DNA from: a virus
Length of the DNA stretch: 32,331 nucleotides
Strand: one strand, 5' to 3'
IMG/VR virus record: IMGVR_UViG_3300025671_007983
Span: 1-32,331 of that record
Positions 17,685 to 25,331 of the stretch are shown here, piece after piece (the stretch's first letter is position 1; every line of letters starts with the position of its first letter). The position numbers and the translations under genes were made by a program. A model generated the notes under the pieces. That model made no database searches. It was not told the origin of the DNA and saw only the letters and a program-made list of their open reading frames with translations.

Positions 17685-19321
17685 TTTTCACAATCTCCTG
17701 TAAGTTTTGATCTATTAACTCTTCCATCTTCAAATGAATTATAGATTTGGAGCCTATTTTTGAAAATATTTAAGATAGTTTCTCTATTTATAGGTCTTGG
17801 CTTATTTGAAGAGAACGGGGAGAATTCACTAGTGTAAAATCCATCCCAAGATGATTTAGAAAATCCCCTATTCAAATCTGTTAACATATTTCTAGCAAAA
17901 TGAGAATTCTTATGTGGTTCATAATATATATAGCCATCTAATAGTTGTTGCAAGAAGTTATAGTTGGAGGGTTCTTTCATATTAATATCTGGAGGCGGTA
18001 TTATCCTTAGAGGTTGCTTCCAATCGGCATATTTGCATTTATCAATAACTTTCATCCACTGTTCAGCGGTTGTATCCCAATTATAATTTTCATCAAACAG
18101 TCTTCTGGTTTGTTTTGATTTCTCTAGCCTCTCTTCTTTATTAAGAGAGAAGAATTGTTTTAGGATACTTACTATAGAATCATTTTTTGGAACAGCCCTA
18201 TTGCATCCAGTTTCCAACTCCTTGTAATAGGAATACTCTATTGGATATGCACCTAATTTATTGACAACATCCTCCATCGCTGAATAATTTGTACATGCTA
18301 TTGGTATTCCACAAGCAGCAGCTTCAACCTGCGGAAGACCAAATCCCTCAGAGTTAGCACATTGAATGTAGATATCAAATACATTATATATTTTAGCTAA
18401 TACCTCGTCAGGGACTCCATTTGAAACACTTGAAGGTGACGAACTATATTGTTTACATGAACTGCATACCTTTTTTGCATCTCTAAAGAAGGAAGCTTCA
18501 ATATGATTGCATTTTTCACAAACATATGTCATTAATACTCTAGAAGAGACTTCGCTATTGTGGATTAAATCTGCTAAGTTCCATCCAGCATCTGGAAAGC
18601 TAGTATGCAAATATAAGAAAGTATTTTTATCTCCAGACTCTTTTAGATATTTGCCAAATGATTTGATTAGTACTGGAAACAATTTCCTTCTTTGATTTCT
18701 CATGACTGTGCCAACTATATTCACATCAGATCTTAAATTCAATTCAGATCTAATAGCATCCTTATCCATTGGAAAAAAACATGCAGAAGCAGAAGGCGAA
18801 GCAGAACCTACAGTATTTATATTCTTTCCAACTTGCTGTTCTAAGATATTTTTAGCCCAATCCGAATAAGTTAAAATGTAATCAGCATTTGAAAAAATAT
18901 CTACCCATTCTTGATTTTGTGGACTTGCATCCACTGTTGGCATCCAGGCCCATGAAAATATTCTTCTAAAAGGAGAATGATAGATGAAAGAGTCCATCCA
19001 AAAATCTCGAATAGTTAACACTATATCTGGTTCAAAATCTAAACAAATTCTATCAAATCTCCATGCTCCGAATTGATTAGCTGGATTTGCATTATATGCT
19101 TGAACTTGATCTTGATTGTTTACATCCGGCATATTTGCATAATTTTTCCACGGAATACTGGATCGTCGTGGATCTTCAGCATTTCCATATATAGAAAATT
19201 CTGCTATATCATATTTACCAGTTCTATAAATTCTTGATATAACTTCGTTGCTATACTTAGCATATCCTGTATTTAGATATGCAGCTTCTGAGATAAACAG
19301 TATTTTTTTCTTTCTAGACAT
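17672..19321 (-). CDS. Family 4/1 glycosyltransferase with inserted zinc ribbon (549 aa)
   Basis: This is the longest gene in the cassette and the only one with a complete GT-B signature. The N-terminal Rossmann half starts KKKILFISEAAYLNTGYAKYS. The C-terminal half has NIVGTVMRNQRRKLFPVLIK near residue 201 and SEGFGLPQVEAAACGIP near 324, with E325 and E333 forming the E-x7-E motif of nucleotide-sugar binding. Between the two lies C268-x2-C271 and C286-x2-C289, a compact zinc ribbon inserted in the C-terminal domain. The enzyme should transfer a sugar from a nucleotide donor to an unknown acceptor (DNA, virion protein or host surface). It overlaps the sigma-factor gene by 8 bp and is probably transcribed from the same promoter. 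Confidence 0.85.
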   Translation of the reverse strand: MSRKKKILFISEAAYLNTGYAKYSNEVISRIYRTGKYDIAEFSIYGNAEDPRRSSIPWKNYANMPDVNNQDQVQAYNANPANQFGAWRFDRICLDFEPDIVLTIRDFWMDSFIYHSPFRRIFSWAWMPTVDASPQNQEWVDIFSNADYILTYSDWAKNILEQQVGKNINTVGSASPSASACFFPMDKDAIRSELNLRSDVNIVGTVMRNQRRKLFPVLIKSFGKYLKESGDKNTFLYLHTSFPDAGWNLADLIHNSEVSSRVLMTYVCEKCNHIEASFFRDAKKVCSSCKQYSSSPSSVSNGVPDEVLAKIYNVFDIYIQCANSEGFGLPQVEAAACGIPIACTNYSAMEDVVNKLGAYPIEYSYYKELETGCNRAVPKNDSIVSILKQFFSLNKEERLEKSKQTRRLFDENYNWDTTAEQWMKVIDKCKYADWKQPLRIIPPPDINMKEPSNYNFLQQLLDGYIYYEPHKNSHFARNMLTDLNRGFSKSSWDGFYTSEFSPFSSNKPRPINRETILNIFKNRLQIYNSFEDGRVNRSKLTGDCEKWLS

Positions 19322-19790
19322 TATTCCTCTTATCCATACGCGACTTCATTGCTGCAATTATTTTAGAAACCTTGTTCGGGGAAATATTTAACCTTGAGGC
19401 AATATTTTTGTTTGTTTCTCCAACAATCTTCATGTCAACTATTTCTTTTTCTAATTCTGTTTTAACACAGCAAATATCTTGATAATCTAGACACGAAAGA
19501 TCTTGATCGCTACTATAGCTCATATTGTAATTACCTGTATACAAAAGTTCGCCTTGCATTTTATTAGACTTGATAAACTTAATCATATCATTTCTTACGC
19601 AGTGTGTAATAAAAGTAGAAACCTTTCCTCTAGTCTCATCGTATTTATGACCGTTCTTGCATAGTGACAAAAATCCAACCTGTATTAAATCGTCTTTAGA
19701 AAATAACTTATTTTTGATATATATGGAATTTGCTATGCTGTACACAAGCCTTTTGTTATCCTCAATCATTTGTTCAACGTCTATACTCAT
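19314..19790 (-). CDS. Short sigma-70-like RNA polymerase sigma factor (158 aa)
   Basis: Residues ~13-76 match sigma region 2: RLVYSIANSIY, DDLIQVGFLSLCKNG, YDETRGKVSTFITHCVRNDM. Residues ~113-152 match region 4 with a helix-turn-helix: EIVDMKIVGETNKNIASRLN, then ISPNKVSKIIAAM. Regions 1.1 and 3 are absent or minimal, so it is about the size of T4 gp55-type late sigma factors rather than a host housekeeping factor. It would recruit host RNA polymerase to phage promoters, probably late ones such as those driving the structural genes. It has its own near-consensus promoter and a palindrome at the start site, so it is likely the regulated first gene of this transcript. The start ATG at 19790 follows AAGGGA. 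Confidence 0.85.
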   Translation of the reverse strand: MSIDVEQMIEDNKRLVYSIANSIYIKNKLFSKDDLIQVGFLSLCKNGHKYDETRGKVSTFITHCVRNDMIKFIKSNKMQGELLYTGNYNMSYSSDQDLSCLDYQDICCVKTELEKEIVDMKIVGETNKNIASRLNISPNKVSKIIAAMKSRMDKRNNV

Positions 19791-19827
19791 ATTGTTTCCC
19801 TTTTTTTTAATATTCCTAAAATTATAA

Positions 19828-19844
19828 CAAGTCTATCTGACTTG
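19828..19844 (-). promoter_or_regulatory. Palindrome at the predicted start site of the sigma-factor transcript
   Basis: CAAGTC (19828-19833), a 5-nt spacer and GACTTG (19839-19844) form a perfect 6-bp inverted repeat. The predicted transcription start from the promoter at 19852-19880 lies at about 19845, so the repeat would occupy roughly +1 to +17. That position suits a repressor operator or a 5' mRNA hairpin. No other palindrome of this kind was noticed in the gap. Confidence 0.45.
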
Positions 19845-19851
19845 ATGTTCA

Positions 19852-19880
19852 ATTATAGTCATCTAATCGTCAACAGTCAA
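19852..19880 (-). promoter_or_regulatory. Near-consensus sigma-70 promoter for the sigma-factor gene
   Basis: On the - strand the -35 box is TTGACT (19875-19880) and the -10 box is TATAAT (19852-19857), with a 17-bp spacer. Five of six -35 positions and all six -10 positions match the host housekeeping consensus. It lies in the 98-bp gap between the polymerase C-terminal gene and the sigma gene, giving a leader of about 55 nt. This implies early or middle transcription by host RNA polymerase. Confidence 0.7.
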
Positions 19881-19888
19881 GTTTTTTG

Positions 19889-21427
19889 CTATATTGAAAA
19901 AACTTTATCTACGATGAATGAGTTTCTTTGCCTGTCTTGTATCTCCCCAGACATGAGAACAGTGGCTTGCTCATACATTATATCTTTGTTTTGCTCGTAT
20001 ATGTCTGGAAAAACTACAATATTTTCAAGCTCGCCAGATTCATCTTCAACTGACAAAAAAGCCATCAAATCTCCATTTTTTGTTTTGTGCTCTCTTATTC
20101 TTTTTATTATTACGGCTATGATTGAGTTATCTTTCTTGCCATCATTTATTTGTTTGCATGTAGTATTTGCATTGGCAGCTTCCGAGCATGAATTAAGCTC
20201 CGAGTGATTTATGGAATAGCCAAGCAGCTTCTCCTCTATTTTTGCGTAAATCATCCCATTATCGGCTAGATTTCTTCCGGGGTTATTGACTCTTGTAAGT
20301 ATATTATTAATCTTGTCAAATCTACTGGCGGTGGAAATAAAGCCTCCATTTTTCTTTAATCCGTAACTGATAAACTTATTCAGAATATCGGATAGAGATC
20401 CATCACACTTAATATTTTCTTTTATTGCCTGCATTTCTTTCTTTGTTAGGTCTAGATAGCAATGGTATTCATGCAACATTTCATTTCTACTTTTGCCAAA
20501 TCCAGCAAACGCACCAGTCTTGATGAGATTTTCTATTGCCTTTTTATTTACAGATGGCAGTATATTTATCAAAATATTGCTCCATGTCTTTTCCCCTTTA
20601 AGACTTTTGAATCCTTCTATAAGTTGATTTAAATGTGCCCTTCCAACATTCTTCACATTGCAAATACCAAAATAAATGCAGCCATTTTTCCATGAAAAGT
20701 TTTCTTCAAGTATATTAATATTTGGTCCGCGAATCTCTATATCTTCTGCTTTAGCGGACATAATTAATTGCCTCTTTTCAAAATCTGGATCTATTTTCTC
20801 ATCTGCGTTCCTTAGCCAATTCTTAAAGAATTTCTCTGGATGATGATATCTTACCCATGCTGACCAATAGGCCATTTTGGCGTAGGCAACAGCATGGGAC
20901 TTATTGAATGAATATCTTGCTGACTTTTCAATCATATCGAAAATTTCAGTAGATTTTGATTCCTCGATATTGTTATTCTTGCATCCCTCAATAAATTTTA
21001 CGCGAACCTCTTTCATGAGGTCTGCTTTCTTCTTGCCAATAGCTTTACGAAGATCATCTGCTTCCTTGAGATTAAATCCTGCCATCTTGACTGAGATTTC
21101 CATCGCTTGTTCCTGGTATACGATAACTCCATAAGTCTCTTTAAGCATATCGTCAATTAAAGGGTGCAAACTTGGAATTTCTTCCTTGCCGTGTTTGCGG
21201 TCAACGAAGTGCTGAGTCATGGATTTTCCATCTACTATAGACTTTAGAGTTCCAGGTCTAATAATACTGATAAGAGCAGCAAGCTCCATCATATTTTCTG
21301 GCTTCAATTTTTGACACCAAGTTTTACCAAGATGGCTTTCAATTTGGAAGCATCCTTTGACGCGACCTTCGCCTATCATCTTCCAAACATCTTTGTCATT
21401 TTCTGGAACAGTAGTAATATCAATCAT
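19889..21427 (-). CDS. dnaE: DNA polymerase III alpha, C-terminal part (split DnaE)
   Basis: Residues ~1-200 continue the C-family polymerase catalytic and fingers region. FQIES (27-31), ISIIRPGTL (~53-61), YGVIVYQEQAMEIS (~99-112), LRKAIGKKKADLM (~126-138) and SFNKSHAVAYA (~173-183) follow E. coli DnaE order. The HhH region (NVKNVGRAHLN, LIKTGAFAGFG) follows, then an OB-like domain near 410-510 (LMAFLSVEDESGELENIVVF). The tau-binding C-terminal domain of E. coli DnaE is missing. No catalytic aspartate lies here; all three are in the separate N-terminal gene at 22496-24337, so the two products must assemble. The ATG at 21427 has AAGGGA and overlaps the HNH gene stop by 8 bp, so it is an independently translated start, not an intein or a simple frameshift. 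Confidence 0.9.
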   Translation of the reverse strand: MIDITTVPENDKDVWKMIGEGRVKGCFQIESHLGKTWCQKLKPENMMELAALISIIRPGTLKSIVDGKSMTQHFVDRKHGKEEIPSLHPLIDDMLKETYGVIVYQEQAMEISVKMAGFNLKEADDLRKAIGKKKADLMKEVRVKFIEGCKNNNIEESKSTEIFDMIEKSARYSFNKSHAVAYAKMAYWSAWVRYHHPEKFFKNWLRNADEKIDPDFEKRQLIMSAKAEDIEIRGPNINILEENFSWKNGCIYFGICNVKNVGRAHLNQLIEGFKSLKGEKTWSNILINILPSVNKKAIENLIKTGAFAGFGKSRNEMLHEYHCYLDLTKKEMQAIKENIKCDGSLSDILNKFISYGLKKNGGFISTASRFDKINNILTRVNNPGRNLADNGMIYAKIEEKLLGYSINHSELNSCSEAANANTTCKQINDGKKDNSIIAVIIKRIREHKTKNGDLMAFLSVEDESGELENIVVFPDIYEQNKDIMYEQATVLMSGEIQDRQRNSFIVDKVFSI

Positions 21428-21830
21428 TTTTCCCTTTAGTATAAAATAGTTTGCCTTTTATTAAGTATATCAACACTCTAAACAATATAATTAAGTCATC
21501 ATTGAATGCACCTAGACCTCTATTACATTTATGGCATAGCCACCCTCTAAAACGATTTGTTTCATGACAATGATCAATAACCCATGCGGATGCCTTACTG
21601 CTTCCTTCTCCACTGCATTCTTTTTGGCTTCTCTTGCAAATAGGGCATGAGTAATTTGAATGGGGCATTCCATAATGTTTACGAAGTTCTGAACGACGTT
21701 TAGATAGTTTACTGTTACATTGCTTGCACTCTGTTCTGAGATAATTTTCTCCACCTCTTTTGCTAAAATTAGTTATAGGTAAAGACTTTTTGCATTTAAC
21801 ACATATTTTTACTTCAGTATTATTAATCAT
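21420..21830 (-). CDS. Endonuclease VII-type HNH homing endonuclease (136 aa)
   Basis: I chose ATG 21830 with AAAGGTG upstream; a GTG at 21839 is also in frame. The N-terminus has a zinc-binding pair, C10-x2-C13 and C35-x2-C38. The core has C62-x2-C65, then WVIDHCHETNRFRGWLCHKC (83-102) and NRGLGAFNDD, the signature of phage T4 endonuclease VII-like HNH proteins. Such proteins either resolve branched DNA or act as free-standing homing endonucleases. Because this copy lies inside a polymerase operon and is bounded by a direct repeat, the homing role is more likely. It overlaps dnaQ by 8 bp and the polymerase C-terminal gene by 8 bp. Confidence 0.85.
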   Translation of the reverse strand: MINNTEVKICVKCKKSLPITNFSKRGGENYLRTECKQCNSKLSKRRSELRKHYGMPHSNYSCPICKRSQKECSGEGSSKASAWVIDHCHETNRFRGWLCHKCNRGLGAFNDDLIILFRVLIYLIKGKLFYTKGKND

Positions 21831-21831
21831 T
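21422..21831 (-). repeat. Direct repeat AATGATT bounding the HNH gene
   Basis: AATGATT occurs at 21825-21831 (dnaQ stop / HNH start) and at 21422-21428 (HNH stop / polymerase C-terminal start), 403 bp apart. As a result, dnaQ and the HNH gene both end in Asn-Asp-stop. Deleting one repeat and the interval would leave dnaQ ending normally and dnaE-C starting at the same ATG behind the AAAGGTG site. This fits a clean insertion of the HNH gene. Seven bases can also match by chance. Confidence 0.5.
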
Positions 21832-22506
21832 AAATGCACCTTTGAAATTTTTTCTAGAAGCGGTAGTTCTCAACATTCGCATAGTTCTACAGAATAGCTC
21901 TGCGGTCATGATAACATCAGACATAGCATCGTGTGCCGTGCCAGAAGAATATCCCATATAACCTCTAACAAGATTATCGGCAGAAAGAGAATTAACATCT
22001 TTGTTATTTTCAAACATAGCGAACATAAAATCAAGTAGATCTATACTATGTATTCTATTGAATATGTTTTGTTCGCCACGTTTATCATCAACTGGGCCAA
22101 ATTTGTATGGCTTTTGTGTGCATAGGCGATTTACAATAATGGAGTCAAACCCTCTAATATTATAACCAACAGAAATTGGGGCACCCCAATTGCCACCTTT
22201 AAAGTTGAATTGGTTAACATAATCTGTGAAGTTTTTCCATACAGATTCTGCTGATGGTGCATTTTGAAGAATTTCTTCAGTCTTTCCATGAACTGCTACC
22301 GCACCCGGCTCTAGCGGATCTATCTTTAGCTTTTTACATTGGTCTTTGTCAAAGACTGGTTTCATCAAAGATTGAAATTCTGTACCTTCTTTAATCTCAA
22401 GCTTTCTTCCATGAATTGCAACAGCAGCAATTTGCACTGGCTGCGTAGTATTTGGATTAGCACTTGTAGTTTCAAAGTCATACACTATATAATCTCTATA
22501 ATTCAT
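21823..22506 (-). CDS. dnaQ: DnaQ-like DEDDh 3'-5' exonuclease, polymerase proofreading subunit (227 aa)
   Basis: I chose ATG 22506, giving MNYRDYIVYDFETTSANPN, with GAGG upstream. A longer frame to 22566 runs deep into the polymerase gene. Motif I is YDFET (D10, E12). Motif II region is SVGYNIRGFD (D121). Motif III is AHDAMSD (H192, D197), the DEDDh pattern of DnaQ/ExoI-type exonucleases. It would remove mismatched 3' ends and probably proofreads for the C-family polymerase encoded by the genes on both sides. Start overlaps the polymerase N-terminal gene stop by 11 bp and stop overlaps the HNH start by 8 bp, so translation is coupled along the cluster. Expected active-site residues are intact. 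Confidence 0.85.
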   Translation of the reverse strand: MNYRDYIVYDFETTSANPNTTQPVQIAAVAIHGRKLEIKEGTEFQSLMKPVFDKDQCKKLKIDPLEPGAVAVHGKTEEILQNAPSAESVWKNFTDYVNQFNFKGGNWGAPISVGYNIRGFDSIIVNRLCTQKPYKFGPVDDKRGEQNIFNRIHSIDLLDFMFAMFENNKDVNSLSADNLVRGYMGYSSGTAHDAMSDVIMTAELFCRTMRMLRTTASRKNFKGAFND

Positions 22507-24337
22507 TATTTGCCTCATGTATAGTTTCGGATATTTTCTTGAGCAAATTAACGCCAAGAATGTCAAATTTCACGCAGCCAAGAGATTCTAAGTCTTGCAT
22601 TTCCATTCCCGCTATCTGTTCGGAACTTCGTGATGACTTTACCATAGGGCAAACTTCTTGCAATTCATCAGAGGAAATAACCACGCCAGCAGCATGTTTT
22701 CCTTGAGTCTTAAAGATGCCTTCCATTCTCATAGCCTGTTCAAATGATTTTGCATAATCGCCTTGTAGATTACCATCGTCATCCAGCCAGCAATAGTCAA
22801 TGAGGGCATTCTTGTCATTTTCTAGTGCCCATCTAATAACTGATGGATTGTCCATTTCTTCCAGTAGGTCAGAGATAGCAGCTTCATTGGGGATCTTTTC
22901 TGTAATCTGATTCATCTGTTCAAATCCGCAGGATTCATTGACCCTCAACACCTCTTTAATTATAGACCTACCGGCAAGCTTGCCAAATGTTAACATCTGA
23001 CAAACTCTAGATTCTCCGTACTTATCTTTTAGATATTGAATAACATCATCACGATAATCTGGAGGGAAGTCAACGTCAATATCTGGCAATGAAACATGAT
23101 CGTCTGTATTTCGTCCTTCATTATAGAATCGCTCAAATAGAAGACCATATTCAATAGGATCAATAAGTGTTATGCCTGTTAGATAACACACTAATGATCC
23201 TCCACCAGATCCTCGTGCTGGTCCAACCAAACATCCCAGATCACGAAAGTGATTAACATAATCTTGGACAATTAAAAAGTACCCAGCTAGGTTGGCCTTC
23301 TTAATGACTTCTAATTCTTTGAGAACTCTATCTTTATATATTTCTACTTTACTTGAATCTATGCGATCCATTATGAGTTTTCTCCAGCCATTACGACACA
23401 ACTGTTTCAGGTATTCATCTTCTGATGAGCCATCTGGAGTTTCAAATGCTGGCAGTTTAGGTTTTGATAGAATATTTATTTCATCAACTAGATTTGCAAT
23501 ATTTGCAAGGTTGTCTATGCAGTTATTATCGTAATGCTCAGTAAGATAATTAAAATCCTTGATATAGTAATTGCTACTGCGAATAAACCTTAAAGAATCA
23601 AGGTCTTTCTTTTCAGAGATTTTTTGATCTAATTGCCTCATGGTAGTTTTAAGCTTGGTGCAAATCAAAACTCTATGATCAATAGCATCTTTTCTTTCTG
23701 GATAAAATGAACTTGTATCTGGTATGCAATCGTCAGTATTTACAGATTTAATTATTTCAGTCATAATCTTTGTTACTGGATATGACTCGTGGTCTATGTT
23801 GTTTATCTCTAGAAAATAGCTGTGAAAAATATTCTTCATGTATTCTATATGATTGCTAGACACTTTGAGGTGATCTTCAACTAGACAATCTTTGATGCCA
23901 TCATCATCAATAGTATCAAATATACATTCATCACTGCTGATTACTTTTGAGAATAATAGACTGCCAACATATCCATCAATACAAATGAAGTTATCTGCAT
24001 CAATAGTTTCAATAAGTTGGTCCAAAGAAATTCTTGGAGTTTCCTTGAAATTATCTGGACTGTTAGATACAGAAATCACTTTTAGTAGATCAACCCACGC
24101 CGCATTGTTCATGCAGATGAGTGTAATTCTAGAGTTATTATCTAGTATGATTTCTGATCCTATAATGGGCTTAATATCTGATTTTTTACAAGCCTGTATG
24201 AAATTAACACATCCGCTAATACTGCTAACATCAGTAATGCCAGCATGTCCCCATCCATGATTCTTACATATCTTGGCTATCTGGTCGCACCTTGAGGTAG
24301 AAAGCAGTAGTGAATAATGGCTATGATTTCTGATCAT
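22496..24337 (-). CDS. dnaE: DNA polymerase III alpha, N-terminal part with catalytic residues (split DnaE)
   Basis: C-family replicative polymerase, N-terminal half. Residues 1-90 are the PHP domain, degenerate at key metal sites (RNHSHYS instead of HxHxH, TDV instead of TDH). The palm carries GPARGSGGGSLVCYLTGI (372-389), LPDIDVDF (D421, D423), GKHAAGVVIS (~546-555) and KFDILG (D592), corresponding to E. coli D401, D403 and D555. The protein ends 21 residues after D592 with NNEL. Together with the separate C-terminal product (512 aa) the total is 1125 aa, close to the 1160 of E. coli DnaE, so nothing large is missing except the tau-binding end. The start overlaps the preceding nuclease gene by 17 bp; an ATG at 24337 is used. 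The two parts presumably associate non-covalently. Confidence 0.92.
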   Translation of the reverse strand: MIRNHSHYSLLLSTSRCDQIAKICKNHGWGHAGITDVSSISGCVNFIQACKKSDIKPIIGSEIILDNNSRITLICMNNAAWVDLLKVISVSNSPDNFKETPRISLDQLIETIDADNFICIDGYVGSLLFSKVISSDECIFDTIDDDGIKDCLVEDHLKVSSNHIEYMKNIFHSYFLEINNIDHESYPVTKIMTEIIKSVNTDDCIPDTSSFYPERKDAIDHRVLICTKLKTTMRQLDQKISEKKDLDSLRFIRSSNYYIKDFNYLTEHYDNNCIDNLANIANLVDEINILSKPKLPAFETPDGSSEDEYLKQLCRNGWRKLIMDRIDSSKVEIYKDRVLKELEVIKKANLAGYFLIVQDYVNHFRDLGCLVGPARGSGGGSLVCYLTGITLIDPIEYGLLFERFYNEGRNTDDHVSLPDIDVDFPPDYRDDVIQYLKDKYGESRVCQMLTFGKLAGRSIIKEVLRVNESCGFEQMNQITEKIPNEAAISDLLEEMDNPSVIRWALENDKNALIDYCWLDDDGNLQGDYAKSFEQAMRMEGIFKTQGKHAAGVVISSDELQEVCPMVKSSRSSEQIAGMEMQDLESLGCVKFDILGVNLLKKISETIHEANNEL

Positions 24338-25331
24338 CTTCTAGTCTTCCTCCACCAGCACCGTATTTTCCAATTTTATTGAGATTTGCATATTCAAGTA
24401 CAGTCTTGTCCATGCCTTCTGATTCTACCATATCGTAGAAGTATTGGCAAGTCGTTTTTCCGTCTTTGAAGTTTTCAGAAAACTTGCACAGCTTAGTGCA
24501 TTTCCAATGACTTTGATCTTTAGACAACTGGTTTGGTAGATTGATAGATCTTATTTTTTCAAACTTTTCTCTAAGCATATTTTCAGCTTTATCATAATCT
24601 TCATCAGAAAAGACTATATCAAAAATGCCTCCATCATTGACATAATAAATACTGGTGTAAAAATCATGATCTGGATACATGTTCTTTAAAGCATAGAAGT
24701 AGAGTAAAAGCTGCTTGTCAGAACATAGGTCTTTATATGTTTTTTCTTTGCCTGTGGCCCAGTTCAATCTTTTACCAGATTTGTAATCTAATACTTGGTA
24801 GTAAGACTCATCTTCTTTGATTATTAAGTCTATCGTCCCTTTGATTGACAAATATCCAGAAAATTCTTTATCGCCAACAAAATATTGATATGCCGCCCAG
24901 GGCTTTTTTATTTCTATGTCAAAGAATAATTCAGTAGCATGAACATTTTGATTTCTAGGATCTAATTCCCCATTGTTATAAGCTAATGCCTTATGTACCC
25001 ATTCAATGCATGTTTTCAAGTCTTTTGAGGTTAAGTTTACATCATCTTCATGTTTTTTATAGTATTCAAAACATAAATGCGTAACATAGTCTATATCGTC
25101 ACATTCTGCAAATGTCAAATCCTGAATATCATCATTGGAGAGCTTTTTCTTTTTATTGATCTGTGCTATTTTCTTATCAGCAAGTACTTGCATAACGCGA
25201 TGAAAAACCGTTCCCATGACTGCTTTTTTATTCGTCTTATCTTTCATTCCAAGTACATACTGAAAGAAGTATTTCATTTCGCACATTTCCATCGTACTTA
25301 AAGATGAACTCCGGTGATAGCAGACTATCAT
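24321..25331 (-). CDS. RecB-family PD-(D/E)XK nuclease with Fe-S cysteines (Cas4/AddB-like, 336 aa)
   Basis: Motifs in order: SSLSTMEMCEMKYFFQYVLG (C17), H44 in TVFHRVMQ, D168 in IKGTIDLI, D182-Y-K184 in VLDYKSGKR, and QLLLYFY (207-213). Near the C-terminus are C278, C282 and C295 (WKCTKLC, then TTC). C17 with the three C-terminal Cys is the four-Cys arrangement that holds a 4Fe-4S cluster in Cas4 and AddB nucleases. The protein would degrade or process DNA ends, probably in recombination or replication repair. It starts at ATG 25331 with GGGA, immediately after the 160-bp non-coding gap, so it is probably the first gene of the polymerase transcript. Confidence 0.85.
   Translation of the reverse strand: MIVCYHRSSSLSTMEMCEMKYFFQYVLGMKDKTNKKAVMGTVFHRVMQVLADKKIAQINKKKKLSNDDIQDLTFAECDDIDYVTHLCFEYYKKHEDDVNLTSKDLKTCIEWVHKALAYNNGELDPRNQNVHATELFFDIEIKKPWAAYQYFVGDKEFSGYLSIKGTIDLIIKEDESYYQVLDYKSGKRLNWATGKEKTYKDLCSDKQLLLYFYALKNMYPDHDFYTSIYYVNDGGIFDIVFSDEDYDKAENMLREKFEKIRSINLPNQLSKDQSHWKCTKLCKFSENFKDGKTTCQYFYDMVESEGMDKTVLEYANLNKIGKYGAGGGRLEDDQKS

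Noticed and set aside
14787-17792. TATAAATA sequences at 14787-14794 and 17785-17792 as T4-type late promoters
   Set aside because: Both lie inside genes in very AT-rich DNA and occur at a frequency compatible with chance. No consistent spacing to a start codon was found.
19770-20207. Open frame on the + strand opposite the sigma promoter and polymerase gene
   Set aside because: It is antisense to the strong polymerase reading frame, has no ribosome binding site and shows no domain.
19889-22566. Intein or group I intron as the cause of the split polymerase
   Set aside because: The C-terminal gene has its own ATG and ribosome binding site, no intein blocks (start Cys, HN end) are present at the edges, and the intervening DNA is filled by two complete genes.
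23892-24260. Open frame on the + strand opposite the polymerase N-terminal gene
   Set aside because: It overlaps the PHP domain coding region in antisense, and its composition follows from that gene.
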